Below, piece by piece: positions 35,060 through 44,545 of a stretch of DNA of 64,000 nt; the first letter of the stretch is position 1, and every line of letters starts with the position of its first letter. Both the position numbers and the translations under genes were made by a program. Location: positions 21,549 to 85,548 of the forward strand of contig MPNL01000010.1 of assembly GCA_002239005.1 (NCBI GenBank). Direction: 5' to 3'. A model generated the notes under the pieces. The model saw only the letters and a list, made by a program, of their open reading frames with translations, had not been told where the DNA came from and did not search any database. The DNA comes from Truepera sp. bin119 (GTDB taxonomy: Bacteria; Deinococcota; Deinococci; Deinococcales; Trueperaceae).

Positions 35060-36198
35060 CCCCTGAAGAGACCGTCCGTGAAGGCTTTGTTGCCCGCTTC
35101 GGGACCGAACCGAGGGCGCTCGTCCGCGCACCGGGCCGGGTCAACCTGATCGGCGAGCACACAGACTATAACGGTGGTTTCGTGCTGCCGATGGCGATCG
35201 ACCGCTCGACCTGGATCGCACTCCGCCCCCGGGACGACCTCAGAGTAATAGTCCACACGCTTGACCTAGAGGCGAGTGGCGAGTTCGTGCTCGAACACCT
35301 CGAGCGGGGGGAGGGTTGGCTCGAATACCTTAAGGGCGTCGCCTGGGCCCTGCAGGAGGCCGGGCTGGAGGTCGGCGGTTGGGAAGGGGTCGTCTCGAGC
35401 AACGTGCCCATCGCGGCGGGACTCTCCTCATCGGCGGCTCTGGAACTGGCGACTGCCCGCGCTTTCCACGCCGCCTCCGATTTCGCCTGGAACCCTGTCG
35501 AGATGGCCTTAGTCGGCCAGCGGGCGGAGAATCGCTGGGTCGGAGTTTCAACGGGCATCATGGACCAGCTTGTCTCCGCAACCGGGCGGGCAGGACACGC
35601 GGTGCTGATCGACTGTCGTAGCCTCGAACTCGACGCGGTCTCCCTGCCAACGGGTACCGCCATAGTGGTGCTCGACACAGGTACCCGCCGAGGTCTAGTC
35701 GACTCCGCCTACAACGAGCGGCGCGAGCAGTGCAAAGCGGCAGCCCACCACCTCGGGGCCGACGCCCTCCGTGATGTCGACCCGGAGCGCCTCGCGACCG
35801 ATTTCAAGGGCCTCGACTCAACCACCCTCCTACGCGCCCGTCATGTCGTGACGGAGAACGCCCGCACCCTGGCCGCAGCGGAGGCGATGAGGCGGGACGA
35901 CGCTCCGGCGCTCGGCCAACTCATGAACGAGAGTCACGAAAGCCTCAAGAGCGACTTCGAGGTCTCTTCAGATGCCCTCGACGCGATGGTCGCTTGCGCT
36001 CAGACTCTACCCGGCTGCCTCGGTGCCCGCATGACCGGTGCTGGCTTCGGCGGCGCGGCGATAGCACTCGTTAAAGACGAAAAGGTAGAGGAGTTCACGC
36101 GGAGTGTTGAACGGTGCTATCGGGCAAGCACGAGGAATGAGCCCGAGATCTACCTGTGCAGGGCGAGTGAGGGGGCTTCCAAAGCTTCTCCAAGCTGA
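35056..36198 (+). CDS. galK: Galactokinase
   Basis: 380 residues, GHMP kinase family. N-terminal galactose signature [26 protein letters not shown] loop [19 protein letters not shown]-terminal [17 protein letters not shown]. It phosphorylates alpha-D-galactose at C1. Translation is coupled to galT through a 4-base overlap. No galE or mutarotase is in the window, but a GH4 alpha-galactosidase lies about 6 kb downstream, which could feed galactose to this pair. Confidence 0.97.
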   Translation: MTPEETVREGFVARFGTEPRALVRAPGRVNLIGEHTDYNGGFVLPMAIDRSTWIALRPRDDLRVIVHTLDLEASGEFVLEHLERGEGWLEYLKGVAWALQEAGLEVGGWEGVVSSNVPIAAGLSSSAALELATARAFHAASDFAWNPVEMALVGQRAENRWVGVSTGIMDQLVSATGRAGHAVLIDCRSLELDAVSLPTGTAIVVLDTGTRRGLVDSAYNERREQCKAAAHHLGADALRDVDPERLATDFKGLDSTTLLRARHVVTENARTLAAAEAMRRDDAPALGQLMNESHESLKSDFEVSSDALDAMVACAQTLPGCLGARMTGAGFGGAAIALVKDEKVEEFTRSVERCYRASTRNEPEIYLCRASEGASKASPS

Positions 36199-36625
36199 GT
36201 GCGTGAGTGCTAGGCACTACCCTCAGCAACCCCAGAGCCAGACGCAGCCCTCCACTCCGCTACCGAACCTCGGTCTGTGGCACCGTTCGATCAGACTCAA
36301 GGGTAGGCGAACTCATCTGCATGGTCATTCCGCAGAAACGGTAGTGAGCTAGAGGCGCCGCACTCCCGCACTGTTCAAGTGTCCTCAACAGTAATGAACA
36401 ACCCTACTGTGCAGACGGAGATGGCCCCCTTCTGCTGATCTCGACGAGAGAGACAATGAACGAGACAACGTTAGCTATTAGGGGCAGGCGAGGTGTCCAG
36501 GCGGTGGACGAACGAAACTCTACCTTGCTACAGAGCGCCTTCACACGCAGGGAAGGGGCCACACCAGGGTCTCTGGTGTCGCTAGGTCAACTCTCCCTGG
36601 ACAGGCCTGAAGGGGCTGGCAAAGT
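36199..36625. other. Gene-free stretch between galK and the oxidase gene
   Basis: 427 bp between convergent genes. A small hairpin ACACCAG-ggtct-CTGGTGT lies at 36561-36579, near the 3' end of the leftward oxidase gene, without a T-run. No gene or tRNA is supportable. Confidence 0.45.
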
Positions 36626-37774
36626 TCATGATAGGTTTCCCCCCGCCAGGTACCGCTCCGGCCTGAACAGGCTCCTGTCGTGCGAGGTCGTCCCGTTCAC
36701 GGCTAGGTCGGCCATTATCTCACCTACGACGCTGCAGAACTTGAAGCCGTGTCCCGAGAATCCCGCAGCGAAGTTCACCTGCGGATGGTCGGGATGAGTG
36801 CCGATAATGAAGTGTTCATCAGGGCTATTGGTGAACATGCAGGTCTTGAGCGCCATGGTAGGGCCGTTGGCCTCAGGGAAGTAGCGCTCCACACATGAGC
36901 GCAAGATGGCCTCGTCGGCGGGGTGGACCGAGTGGTCGATCTCATCGGGATCGACCGCCTCCCTGAGATGATGGTAGCACCCGATTTTGAACCCAGGAAT
37001 GCCGTAGACTGGATAGCCGTAGAACTGTCTCTCGTCTACCTTCAGGATGAACACGGGGAAGCGCTCGGGAGCGAAGAGATCGGGCCTTGAGGGCTGAAAC
37101 CAACCGAGGACCTGCCGCTCTGCCTGGAGGACACTGCCTCCTAGTCCGGGGACTAGCGAGGAGGCCCACGGCCCGGCCGTGATCACCAGGGAGCCCGCCT
37201 CGTAGCGGCCCCTCTCTGTCTGGACCATCACGCCGGCGGCAGTCTCCCACCAGTCGATAACCCTCTCCCTAAACCGCACCTCCGCGCCGAGGGACTGGGC
37301 CATCACCACCTGATCGACGATACACTGCTCGGAGAGCAGGAAGCCGCCCTCCCCCTGGAAGAGGGCGTAGTGGCCCTTCGGGAGTCGGTACCCGGGGAAC
37401 CGCATAGCTAGTTCTTTGTGATCGAGCACCTCGTGTTGGAGGCCGTGCTCCAGGCACGATCGATACGATCCCTGGAACACCCCACTCTGTTCAGGACCGG
37501 CGTCGACCGACCCGGTGATATGCAGAATCTGCCGCCCGGTCTCCCGCTGCAACTCGCGCCACAATTCGTAGGCTCGCCTCAACAGCGGCACGTAGGCTGG
37601 ATCCTCGAAGTAGGCCAGACGGATGATGCGGTTCACCCCGTGCGAGGAGCCTCGATCATGGGTGATATCGAAGCGCTCAAGACCTAGTACCCGCTTACCC
37701 CTCCTTGCAAGCTGGTGGACTGTGGAACTACCCATCCCACCGACACCAATAACGATGACATCGTATGCCCTCAT
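36626..37774 (-). CDS. solA: Monomeric sarcosine / N-methyl-tryptophan oxidase-type flavoenzyme
   Basis: 382 residues. FAD-binding GxGxxG at YDVIVIGVGGMGSSTVH, followed by the SSHGVNRIIRLAYFEDP loop typical of monomeric sarcosine oxidase and N-methyltryptophan oxidase. The cysteine that carries covalent FAD in this family is present in LKTCMFTNSPDEHFIIG, and GFSGHGFKFCSVVGE closes the site. It oxidises an N-methyl amino acid, releasing formaldehyde and peroxide; the exact substrate is open. Its ATG overlaps the stop of the frameshifted gene upstream. Confidence 0.85.
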   Translation of the reverse strand: MRAYDVIVIGVGGMGSSTVHQLARRGKRVLGLERFDITHDRGSSHGVNRIIRLAYFEDPAYVPLLRRAYELWRELQRETGRQILHITGSVDAGPEQSGVFQGSYRSCLEHGLQHEVLDHKELAMRFPGYRLPKGHYALFQGEGGFLLSEQCIVDQVVMAQSLGAEVRFRERVIDWWETAAGVMVQTERGRYEAGSLVITAGPWASSLVPGLGGSVLQAERQVLGWFQPSRPDLFAPERFPVFILKVDERQFYGYPVYGIPGFKIGCYHHLREAVDPDEIDHSVHPADEAILRSCVERYFPEANGPTMALKTCMFTNSPDEHFIIGTHPDHPQVNFAAGFSGHGFKFCSVVGEIMADLAVNGTTSHDRSLFRPERYLAGGNLS

Positions 37775-38168
37775 GTGCCAACTCCCCCAGTGCCAAGCCG
37801 GTGGATCTGCCCTAGCAGTGCGAACTCATCATAGGCGGTATATTCGCGCACGATCCTCCTCCACTCGACCTCGTGATGACCGATGTCCCACAGAGCAATC
37901 AGCCTCCCAGTGAGCAGGGCGCGGCGACCGGACTCGAGGTCGATGCTGTGCAGGCACCGCTCGGGAACTTCGCTCCCCACCCCTCAGGTAGTCCGACCAG
38001 ATCAGGATAAGCTGACCAGCAGGACCAGCACGTGGGCTCGGCAGTCGCCGAGCCCATGGGTCGTTCGGGCGAGATCCGGCAGTATAGCTGTGGGCAGAAC
38101 GCCTCGTCAATGAGACCGAGTATCCGGCAATCCCACACCTCGCAGAGGACCCGCCGTACTGCGGACAT
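37771..38168 (-). pseudogene. Frameshifted unknown gene coupled to the oxidase gene
   Basis: Two frames join if one G is added to the G4 run at 37977-37980. The first runs from an ATG at 38168 (…LCEVWDCRILGLIDEAF…PTCWSCWSAYPDLVGLPEGWG) and the second continues SEVPERCLHSIDLESGRRAL…IALWDIGHHEVEW… to a TGA that overlaps the oxidase ATG. The repaired protein would be about 132 residues, soluble, with six cysteines. I do not recognise it. The overlap with the oxidase start argues that it was a real gene. Confidence 0.45.
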
Positions 38169-38215
38169 GGCAGAAGCTCGGGACCGGAAATATCGCCGCT
38201 GGCCCGATGCTAAGC

Positions 38216-38221
38216 TACACT
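38216..38221 (+). promoter_or_regulatory. -10 box TACACT, leaderless type
   Basis: Ends 7 nt before the MFS start at 38229; no ribosome binding site lies between. Confidence 0.45.
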
Positions 38222-38228
38222 ACAGCCC

Positions 38229-39425
38229 ATGCCGCGCCGGACCGTTGTGTTCCTCGCCTTCCTGGGCGCCTACTTCCTGTCATACTTCTTCCGGTCCACC
38301 AACGCCGTGATCGCGGGCGATCTGAGCCGAGATATGGAACTGAGTGCCTCCCAACTCGGCTTCATGACCAGCCTCTTCTTCCTCATCTTTGCCCTAGCGC
38401 AACTGCCGATCGGGGCCGCGCTAGACCGCTTCGGGGCGCGGCGCACAACCTCGACCTTGATGCTGGCTGGCGTGGCCGGTAACCTACTGTTCTCGGTGGC
38501 CCCCTCATTCCCGCTGCTGGCCCTAGGGCGGGCGCTCATAGGGCTCGGCATGGCCGGCGTACTTATGGGAGCACTCAAGGCGTTCAGTACCCTCTTCGCA
38601 GCTGAGCGCTTCGCTCAGGTCTCGAGCGTCTTCGTCGGACTAGGTTCGCTTGGGGCACTTGCCGCTGCCACCCCACTGACTCTGCTTAATAGTGCCTTCG
38701 GCTGGCGCACAGTGTTCGCAGGAGGCGCCGCAGTGATCCTGGCCAGCGCCCTACTTATAGCGCGATTCGGGCACAGCCCAGCCATCACCACTGCGAAAGC
38801 AAAGGACAAGGGGGGGTTCAGCGCACTCTTCCACCGGCTCGACTTCTGGCGAATCGCCCTGCTCAACTTCGCCGTGGGCGGTACCATGTTCGCCTACCAG
38901 GCACTGTGGGCCGGACCGTTCCTCAGCGACGTCCGTGGGCTCGACGAGGTCGCTGTCGGTAATCTTCTGCTACTCATGGGGCTGGGCGTGATGGCGGGAT
39001 ACTTCCTGATGGGCAGGCTGTCCGGCAGGGTGGGCGTCCCCGTCACGCTGGTCTTGGGGGCGACGGTACTGACGCTGGTGCAGGTGGCGCTGGCACTGAC
39101 CAGTCCAACCTGGCCGCACCTAGTCCTAGCCATACTGTTCGTCTTCTTTGGCGTCGCCGGTGCGTTCAATGTCCTCACCTTCGCCCACGTCCGCTTCATC
39201 TTCCCCCTAAGCATGACCGGCAGGGCAATCACCGCAATGAACATCTTCGGCATCGGCGGCAGTGCCCTGCTCCAGTGGGGCCTGGGTGTCGTGATCGGCC
39301 TATACCCGCTGGTGGACGGTGGTAGACACCCACCCGAGGCCTACCGGATTTCGTTCCTGCTTACGGCGGGGCTGACAGCGCTAGCCTGCACCCTCTACCT
39401 CCCGCTCGTGCGTAGGCCCCAATGA
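38229..39425 (+). CDS. MFS transporter
   Basis: 398 residues with 12 predicted membrane segments and the motif-A loop LPIGAALDRFGARRTT between TM2 and TM3, repeated weakly as MGRLSGRVGVP in the second half. The opening (FLAFLGAYFLSYFFRSTNAVIAGDL) is common in uncharacterised bacterial MFS proteins. The substrate is unknown. The ATG directly follows a TACACT box, suggesting a leaderless mRNA. It is divergent from the oxidase unit. Confidence 0.85.
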   Translation: MPRRTVVFLAFLGAYFLSYFFRSTNAVIAGDLSRDMELSASQLGFMTSLFFLIFALAQLPIGAALDRFGARRTTSTLMLAGVAGNLLFSVAPSFPLLALGRALIGLGMAGVLMGALKAFSTLFAAERFAQVSSVFVGLGSLGALAAATPLTLLNSAFGWRTVFAGGAAVILASALLIARFGHSPAITTAKAKDKGGFSALFHRLDFWRIALLNFAVGGTMFAYQALWAGPFLSDVRGLDEVAVGNLLLLMGLGVMAGYFLMGRLSGRVGVPVTLVLGATVLTLVQVALALTSPTWPHLVLAILFVFFGVAGAFNVLTFAHVRFIFPLSMTGRAITAMNIFGIGGSALLQWGLGVVIGLYPLVDGGRHPPEAYRISFLLTAGLTALACTLYLPLVRRPQ

Positions 39426-39603
39426 ACCCACGCCGGCCCCCTACATTTGGGAGGAGCACATCCTGGGCCGGTGCTGCCCTTTCCTGAATGATGCGTACGC
39501 CACGTTGTGGAAGCGGAAGGGTGACGACCCCCGCGTCGGAGCGCCCCTTGGTGCTCTGGATCCTAATGGCCTTGTCGACACGGTCCGAGCGGAACGGATA
39601 GAC

Positions 39604-41169
39604 CTACAGAGGGATATTCCCATGCTTCTTGAAGGGGCGGGGCTCCTCCTTGTTCTCGAGCATGCGCAGGTGCCGAATAAGATGCCTCCGGGTGTCCTTG
39701 GGATCGATCACGTCGTCGATGTAGCCGCGCCCCGCCGCCCAGTAGGGGTTGTCAAACTTACGGCGGTAGTCCTCAATCCGGCTGTTACGGGTGACCTCGG
39801 GGGTCCGGGAAGCCTGAATCTCGCGCCGGTAGACGATGTCGGTCGCCCCCTCTGCACCCAGGACTGCAACCGCTGAGGTAGGCCAAGCCAGAACTACGTC
39901 CGCACCCATGTCGACCGAGTTCATAGCGAGGTAAGCCCCTCCGTAGCTCTTGCGAATGATCAGTGTGATCTTGGGTACTGTCGCTTCAGCGTAGGCGTAA
40001 AGCATCTTGGCCCCATGGCGGATGATGCCGGCATGCTCCTGGGCCACGCCGGGCAGGAAGCCCGTGACGTCGACGAGGGTCACGATCGGCAAGTTGAAGC
40101 TGTCGCAGGTTCGGATGAAGCGGGCTGCCTTGTCTGAGGCATCGATATTCAGGGTGCCAGCCAAATGGCGAGGATTGTTGGCCACCACCCCAACGGGCTG
40201 CCCGCCCAACCTGGCGAACCCGACGAGGATATTCCTGGCAAAATCGGGGTGAATCTCGAAGAACTCCGCATTGTCCACTAGGATTCTGATGACATCAACC
40301 ATGGGATAGGGTCGGCGCTGGTCGGGATGGACGATAGAGAGAAGCTCCGGTGTCTCCCGCGCCTCTGGATCGTCGGTCGGTCGCAGCGGGGGCTTCTCGC
40401 GCGCCGACTGAGGCAGGTACGAGAGGAGACGCCGAATCAGCCTGAGCACCCCGGCATCATCTTCGGCCTCGAAGTGGGCCACACCGGACAGACGGGTGTG
40501 TACCTCAGACCCACCCAACTCCTCAAACGTCACCTCCTCCTTGGTTACAGATCGAATCACCTCGGGACCAGTGATAAACATGTAGGACGATCCCTGCGCC
40601 ATCACGACGAAATCGGTGAGGGCAGGACTGTAGACCGCGCCACCGGCGCAGGGACCTAGGATGGCGCTGATCTGCGGCACCACCCCCGAGTAGATGGCAT
40701 TGCGGTAGAACACTTCGCCGTAGCCCGACAGAGCATCGACCCCCTCCTGGATGCGGGCACCTGCGGAATCGTTGAGCCCGATGATCGGGGCGCCGGTCCG
40801 GACCGCCGCATCCATTACCTTGGTGATCTTCTGGGCATGCATCTTGCCAAGACTACCGCCGAGGATCGTGAAATCCTGGCTGAACACGAACACGGTGCGA
40901 CCGTCAATCTTGCCGTAGCCGGTGACCACTCCCTCGCCCGGAGCGTCCACGTCACGCATCATCTCCACCCCAAGGTGCTCGACGAACACGCCCAACTCAA
41001 CAAAGGTATCCTGGTCGAGGAGCGCGCAGATGCGCTCCCTCGCCGTCATCTTGCCCAACTTGTGCTGCTTCCGGACGCGAGCCTCACCACCGCCGCGCTC
41101 GACACGCTTGCGCCGCTCCTCCATCTCAGCGGTCAGTTCGTTCATCCAAGACAGGGTGTCGTCGGGCAC
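39604..41169 (-). CDS. Acyl-CoA carboxylase beta (carboxyltransferase) subunit
   Basis: 521 residues, the length of propionyl-/methylmalonyl-CoA carboxyltransferase chains. Both crotonase-like halves are visible: GKIDGRTVFVFSQDFTILGGSLG and GAPIIGLNDSAGARIQEG in the N half; ITLVDVTGFLPGVAQEHAGIIRHGAK and LIIRKSYGGAYLAM in the C half, with oxyanion-hole glycines. It moves the carboxyl group from biotin to propionyl-CoA or a similar acyl-CoA. The biotin carboxylase/BCCP chain is not adjacent. GTG start behind GGGAGGCG. Confidence 0.92.
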   Translation of the reverse strand: MPDDTLSWMNELTAEMEERRKRVERGGGEARVRKQHKLGKMTARERICALLDQDTFVELGVFVEHLGVEMMRDVDAPGEGVVTGYGKIDGRTVFVFSQDFTILGGSLGKMHAQKITKVMDAAVRTGAPIIGLNDSAGARIQEGVDALSGYGEVFYRNAIYSGVVPQISAILGPCAGGAVYSPALTDFVVMAQGSSYMFITGPEVIRSVTKEEVTFEELGGSEVHTRLSGVAHFEAEDDAGVLRLIRRLLSYLPQSAREKPPLRPTDDPEARETPELLSIVHPDQRRPYPMVDVIRILVDNAEFFEIHPDFARNILVGFARLGGQPVGVVANNPRHLAGTLNIDASDKAARFIRTCDSFNLPIVTLVDVTGFLPGVAQEHAGIIRHGAKMLYAYAEATVPKITLIIRKSYGGAYLAMNSVDMGADVVLAWPTSAVAVLGAEGATDIVYRREIQASRTPEVTRNSRIEDYRRKFDNPYWAAGRGYIDDVIDPKDTRRHLIRHLRMLENKEEPRPFKKHGNIPL

Positions 41170-41253
41170 TAACGCCTCCCGAGGTTGCGTCTGGGACCAG
41201 AGTAACCCGTGACTGGGCCGGGACTGGTCATTACGCCCTTGCGGATTTTCACC

Positions 41254-41601
41254 TCAGCGATTGTTGGGATAGGTTACCACTCGGGTCTCATTGGGGAAGA
41301 TGTAGCCTAAGCTGCGGGCCAACTGCTCGCGGTAGAGGGGATCATCGCCATGCTCTACGACCACCCTCAGGGTCTCGTGCTCACGTTCCAGCGCGTCCAC
41401 CCTACCCTCGAGCTGCCTCACAGTCTCCCGAGTACGGTAGGCGCGGTAACCCTCAATACCGATCATGATCAGGACATGGAAGATGCCTATCACTGCCAGT
41501 ATTGCAAGCACCACAGAGATCCCCCTGCCGTGGCTCAGACTCTCCTGGCGCTTGACCCCGCGAGCCCGCGTCTCTGTCCGGGGAGGCACACGCACCGTCA
41601 C
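41254..41601 (-). CDS. FtsB/DivIC-type septum protein
   Basis: 115 residues: basic N-terminus, one membrane segment (about 28-48), then a coiled coil (about 56-85, TRETVRQLEGRVDALEREHETLR) and the short YREQLARSLGYIFPNE box typical of FtsB/DivIC, which links FtsL to FtsQ in the divisome. The GTG start at 41601 was chosen because it overlaps the stop of the upstream gene (GTGA); the longer open frame lies inside that gene. Confidence 0.75.
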   Translation of the reverse strand: MTVRVPPRTETRARGVKRQESLSHGRGISVVLAILAVIGIFHVLIMIGIEGYRAYRTRETVRQLEGRVDALEREHETLRVVVEHGDDPLYREQLARSLGYIFPNETRVVTYPNNR

Positions 41602-42041
41602 AGCACCACCCCCTGGAGCGCCACTGTCGCCCCCGAGAAGCGGGGAGTGCTCTCCGGAGTGGTCAGGCCAACGTAGAACTCGTTGTCCCAGCTGAAGCCC
41701 GCTCGCCGGGTGAGACGCGGCAGGGGTGAGAGGTGGCCGCAGGAAATGACGTCGAGCCGCCACTGGGCATCCCCATGCCCGACGACTACTTCCTGGTAGC
41801 CAGACGCCTTAGGTTCGAGCAGGGCCGAGGGGTGATGAGTGACACGCATGTACCGGTCGAAGTCGTCGACCACAGAGGTGCTTGACCTCACGATCTCGGG
41901 CGAGCAGCGCTTGTCGCCAAGCGAAAGTCCCGAACTCTCCAGCTTCGGCGGGAAACTATCGAAATCGGGCTTCTCGGGACCGCGTTCGAGAGAGATCAGG
42001 GGCCAGACAGAGCCGAAGGTACCCTTGCGGAAGCTAGGCAT
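41598..42041 (-). CDS. Unknown protein coupled to the FtsB-like gene
   Basis: 147 residues if it starts at the ATG at 42041, which sits 8 nt after a TAAACT box; the frame is open to 42152. No signal peptide or membrane segment. Visible pieces include SVVDDFDRYMRVTHHPSALL and SWDNEFYVGLTTPESTPRF, with an even spread of charged and aromatic residues, so it looks like a real soluble protein. I do not recognise the family. Coupled translation with the FtsB-like gene suggests an envelope or division role. Confidence 0.55.
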   Translation of the reverse strand: MPSFRKGTFGSVWPLISLERGPEKPDFDSFPPKLESSGLSLGDKRCSPEIVRSSTSVVDDFDRYMRVTHHPSALLEPKASGYQEVVVGHGDAQWRLDVISCGHLSPLPRLTRRAGFSWDNEFYVGLTTPESTPRFSGATVALQGVVL

Positions 42042-42262
42042 CCGGGGCAAGTTTACCAACTCGCTGGACAGCCAGAGCGTGAGCAACTTAATCCTAGTCC
42101 CTCGGGTTACCCCAGTCAGCGCGGAGACGGTGGTGCCGACTCTCCCTCCCACGACCGAAAAACATGGTGTAGAAGCTGCCTAGGGGCTAGGCTTCACCTT
42201 CAACCATAGCTATGTCATACCCCCCTAGGTACCACGGAGATAGTACGCTGCGGGGAGGATGT

Positions 42263-43582
42263 CTAGGAGGCGAACTGGGGTGGCAAATACCCCTCGTTGA
42301 CAGCGAAAAGTTCGTTCACCATCTCCCCGATCTCCGCCAGAGACAGCACGGCGGCTGACAGCGGCGAGTAGGCAACCGCATGGTAGATCAGGCGCCGGTT
42401 GCCAGTCAGCGCCGCTTCGACGGCCATCTCCTCAATTTGGGAATAGAGATTGGTGAGGGGGGCAACCTGGGTCGGCAGTGGCCCGACCGCCACCGCCTCG
42501 AGACCCTTCGCCGAGGCCCAAACCGGCACCTCCACGCAGGCCTCAGTCGGCAGGTTGGGGATCAGGTTGCGGTTGGGAACATTTCCATTGAACTGGAACG
42601 GCACCCCGCCCAACATTGCGTCCATGATATAGGCGGCGTACTCGTGACCCCGCTCCAAGTCGATCTCTCCCTGCTCGAACCACACACGGACATCGTCGCG
42701 CCAATCGAGTTCGCGTCTCCGGTACTCCCTGAGGATATAGGCGTGCTCGCCGGGGTTCCAGTTGGTGCCGTGGGTGCAGTACTTCTCGATCAGGTCTGGG
42801 CGCTTCCGAAACCACCAGCAGTACTCCGAGTTGTGACCGCTCGACTCTGTGACGTAGTAGTCCAAGGCGAGGAACATCTCGTTGCGGACCTGCTCAGCGT
42901 TGTAGACCTCCTCACTCTCGGTGATTGCCCGGCGAATCAGCGGGTAGGCGTCGTCGCCATTCCAGCGGTAGTCGAGGTACCAAGCGGTGTGGTTGATACC
43001 GGCACAGGTGTAAGTAACCTCCTCAATCGGAGCGCCGATCCAGTCGGCCAGCATCTTCGCACCCCCCTGAACGCTGTGGCATAGACCCGTGACCCGAATG
43101 TCGGTCTCGCGACTGATGGCACGACACAGCATCGCCATCGGATTGGTGTAGTTGAGCATCAAGGCAGCGGGGCAGTAGCGCTCCATGTCACGGGCGATGT
43201 CGACCAAGACCGGGATGGTGCGCAGGCCTCGGAAGATCCCGGCAACACCCCGGGTGTCCCCAACGTTGATATCGACCCCGTAGCGCTTCGGGATCTCGAT
43301 ATCCTGGCCCCACACATCGGTTGAGCCGACGAGGATGGTGACGATCACGAAATCCGCCCCCTCGAGGGCCTCGACCCGATCACGGGTGGCAGTTACCCGA
43401 GCCGGATACCCTCCAACCTCGACGATGCGTCTGACGGCCCGGTCAGCAAAGTCGAGGCGTTCGGGGTCGACATCCATCAGCGCGATGTCTGCCCCTTCCA
43501 GGGTGGGGAAGGTGAGCAGGTCGCGAACCAGAGTGCGGGTAAAACCGAAGCTACCAGCTCCGATGAGGGCAATCTTGGGCAT
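42263..43582 (-). CDS. melA: Alpha-galactosidase, glycoside hydrolase family 4
   Basis: 439 residues. NAD-binding loop [40 protein letters not shown] and the metal/catalytic LCHSVQGG match GH4 alpha-galactosidases more than the 6-phospho-glucosidases, which have other residues after CH. GINHTAW holds the second metal His. GH4 enzymes use NAD+ and Mn2+ in an oxidation-elimination mechanism on melibiose-type sugars. A GGGAGGA site precedes the ATG. The released galactose can enter via galK/galT. Confidence 0.85.
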   Translation of the reverse strand: MPKIALIGAGSFGFTRTLVRDLLTFPTLEGADIALMDVDPERLDFADRAVRRIVEVGGYPARVTATRDRVEALEGADFVIVTILVGSTDVWGQDIEIPKRYGVDINVGDTRGVAGIFRGLRTIPVLVDIARDMERYCPAALMLNYTNPMAMLCRAISRETDIRVTGLCHSVQGGAKMLADWIGAPIEEVTYTCAGINHTAWYLDYRWNGDDAYPLIRRAITESEEVYNAEQVRNEMFLALDYYVTESSGHNSEYCWWFRKRPDLIEKYCTHGTNWNPGEHAYILREYRRRELDWRDDVRVWFEQGEIDLERGHEYAAYIMDAMLGGVPFQFNGNVPNRNLIPNLPTEACVEVPVWASAKGLEAVAVGPLPTQVAPLTNLYSQIEEMAVEAALTGNRRLIYHAVAYSPLSAAVLSLAEIGEMVNELFAVNEGYLPPQFAS

Positions 43583-43713
43583 AGCGGAATTCCTCCCGTA
43601 GCTACTCTATATCCCTCAACGATTGAAGAGCAGTGAACGCCGGTACACTGGACGAATCCAGTCTTTAACTCTCTCTGTGGTTCGCGCAGAAGCGGCCTGT
43701 GCGGCTGCACGAC

Positions 43714-44005
43714 CTAGCTACGCTTAGGTGTGAGGTGGGCAAGCAGCTCCGATGAGGGCCAGCCGAGGCGGAAGTGCCTCCAGGAAGGGCCGTAGCGGTA
43801 CACCGGGACCCTGCACTTAACCAAGTTGGGGCGCTCCGCTGACCCGTGGGAAATCGTATCAGTGCAGAGGAGCACATCTCCCGCGCCTAAGTGCACCTCG
43901 ACACCCTCGAGTGAGGCCGACTCCCCGGCCCACCTTGCACCTCTAGAACAACAGGGGCTCGAAGTTCACCTTATGGCTCTCCGGAGTCCGAATCCGGGGT
44001 AGCAT
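43714..44005 (-). pseudogene. Phytanoyl-CoA dioxygenase-like (PhyH) fragment
   Basis: The frame ending at 43714 reads …GVEVHLGAGDVLLCTDTISHGSAERP…CRVPVYRYGPSWRHFRLG…, like the C-terminal strands of PhyH proteins, where the His in ISHGS would be the distal iron ligand. Upstream, a second frame (MLPRIRTPESHKVNFEPLLF) ends in TAG near 43940. At most a tenth to a third of the roughly 280-residue family remains, and the HxD iron motif is absent, so it is dead. It borders GH4 and RNase HI genes. Confidence 0.5.
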
Positions 44006-44013
44006 ACCTACCT

Positions 44014-44460
44014 GTGCACAAGCGGCTCCTCGCCTACACTGATGGCTCCTGCAACACCGCTACAGGCGACGGTGGCTGGGCTTACCTGCTCGACTACCAA
44101 GGGAACCAGAAGACCCGGAGCGGCTATGAGGCCGGAACGACGAACAACCGGATGGAACTGACCGCCGCGGTCGAGGCGCTCTCGGCCCTCACAGAGCCGT
44201 GCTCGGTCACCATTGTCACCGACAGCGCGTACCTGAAATGCGCCTTCGCAGACGGGTGGCTCGACAACTGGCAGCGCAACGGCTGGAGGACAGCGAACCG
44301 CAAGCCGGTTAAGAACCAAGACTTATGGCGCAGGCTCCTTAGGCTCACCACCAACCACAAGGTCACCTGGACCTGGATTCGCGGTCACGCCGGCCACCCA
44401 GAGAATGAACGGGTCGACCGGCTGGCCCTCGTCGCACGGAAGACCGGGGCTCCGACTTAA
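44014..44460 (+). CDS. rnhA: Ribonuclease HI
   Basis: 148 residues. The catalytic acids are visible: Asp in LAYTDGSC, Glu in NRMELTAAVEAL, Asp in IVTDSAYL, and Asp in NERVDRLAL; WLDNWQRNGWRTANRKPVKN is the basic handle that grips the hybrid, and TWTWIRGHAGHPEN holds the mobile His. It removes RNA from RNA-DNA hybrids. The GTG start is 8 nt after a TAGCAT box and has no ribosome binding site. Confidence 0.95.
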   Translation: MHKRLLAYTDGSCNTATGDGGWAYLLDYQGNQKTRSGYEAGTTNNRMELTAAVEALSALTEPCSVTIVTDSAYLKCAFADGWLDNWQRNGWRTANRKPVKNQDLWRRLLRLTTNHKVTWTWIRGHAGHPENERVDRLALVARKTGAPT

Positions 44461-44545
44461 ACGGCCACACCAACGCTGGGGGCTGCCCGGACACCAGACG
44501 GCTTCAGACGCCTGAAGGGCTGGCTTAGGCGGGAATCTGATGTGC

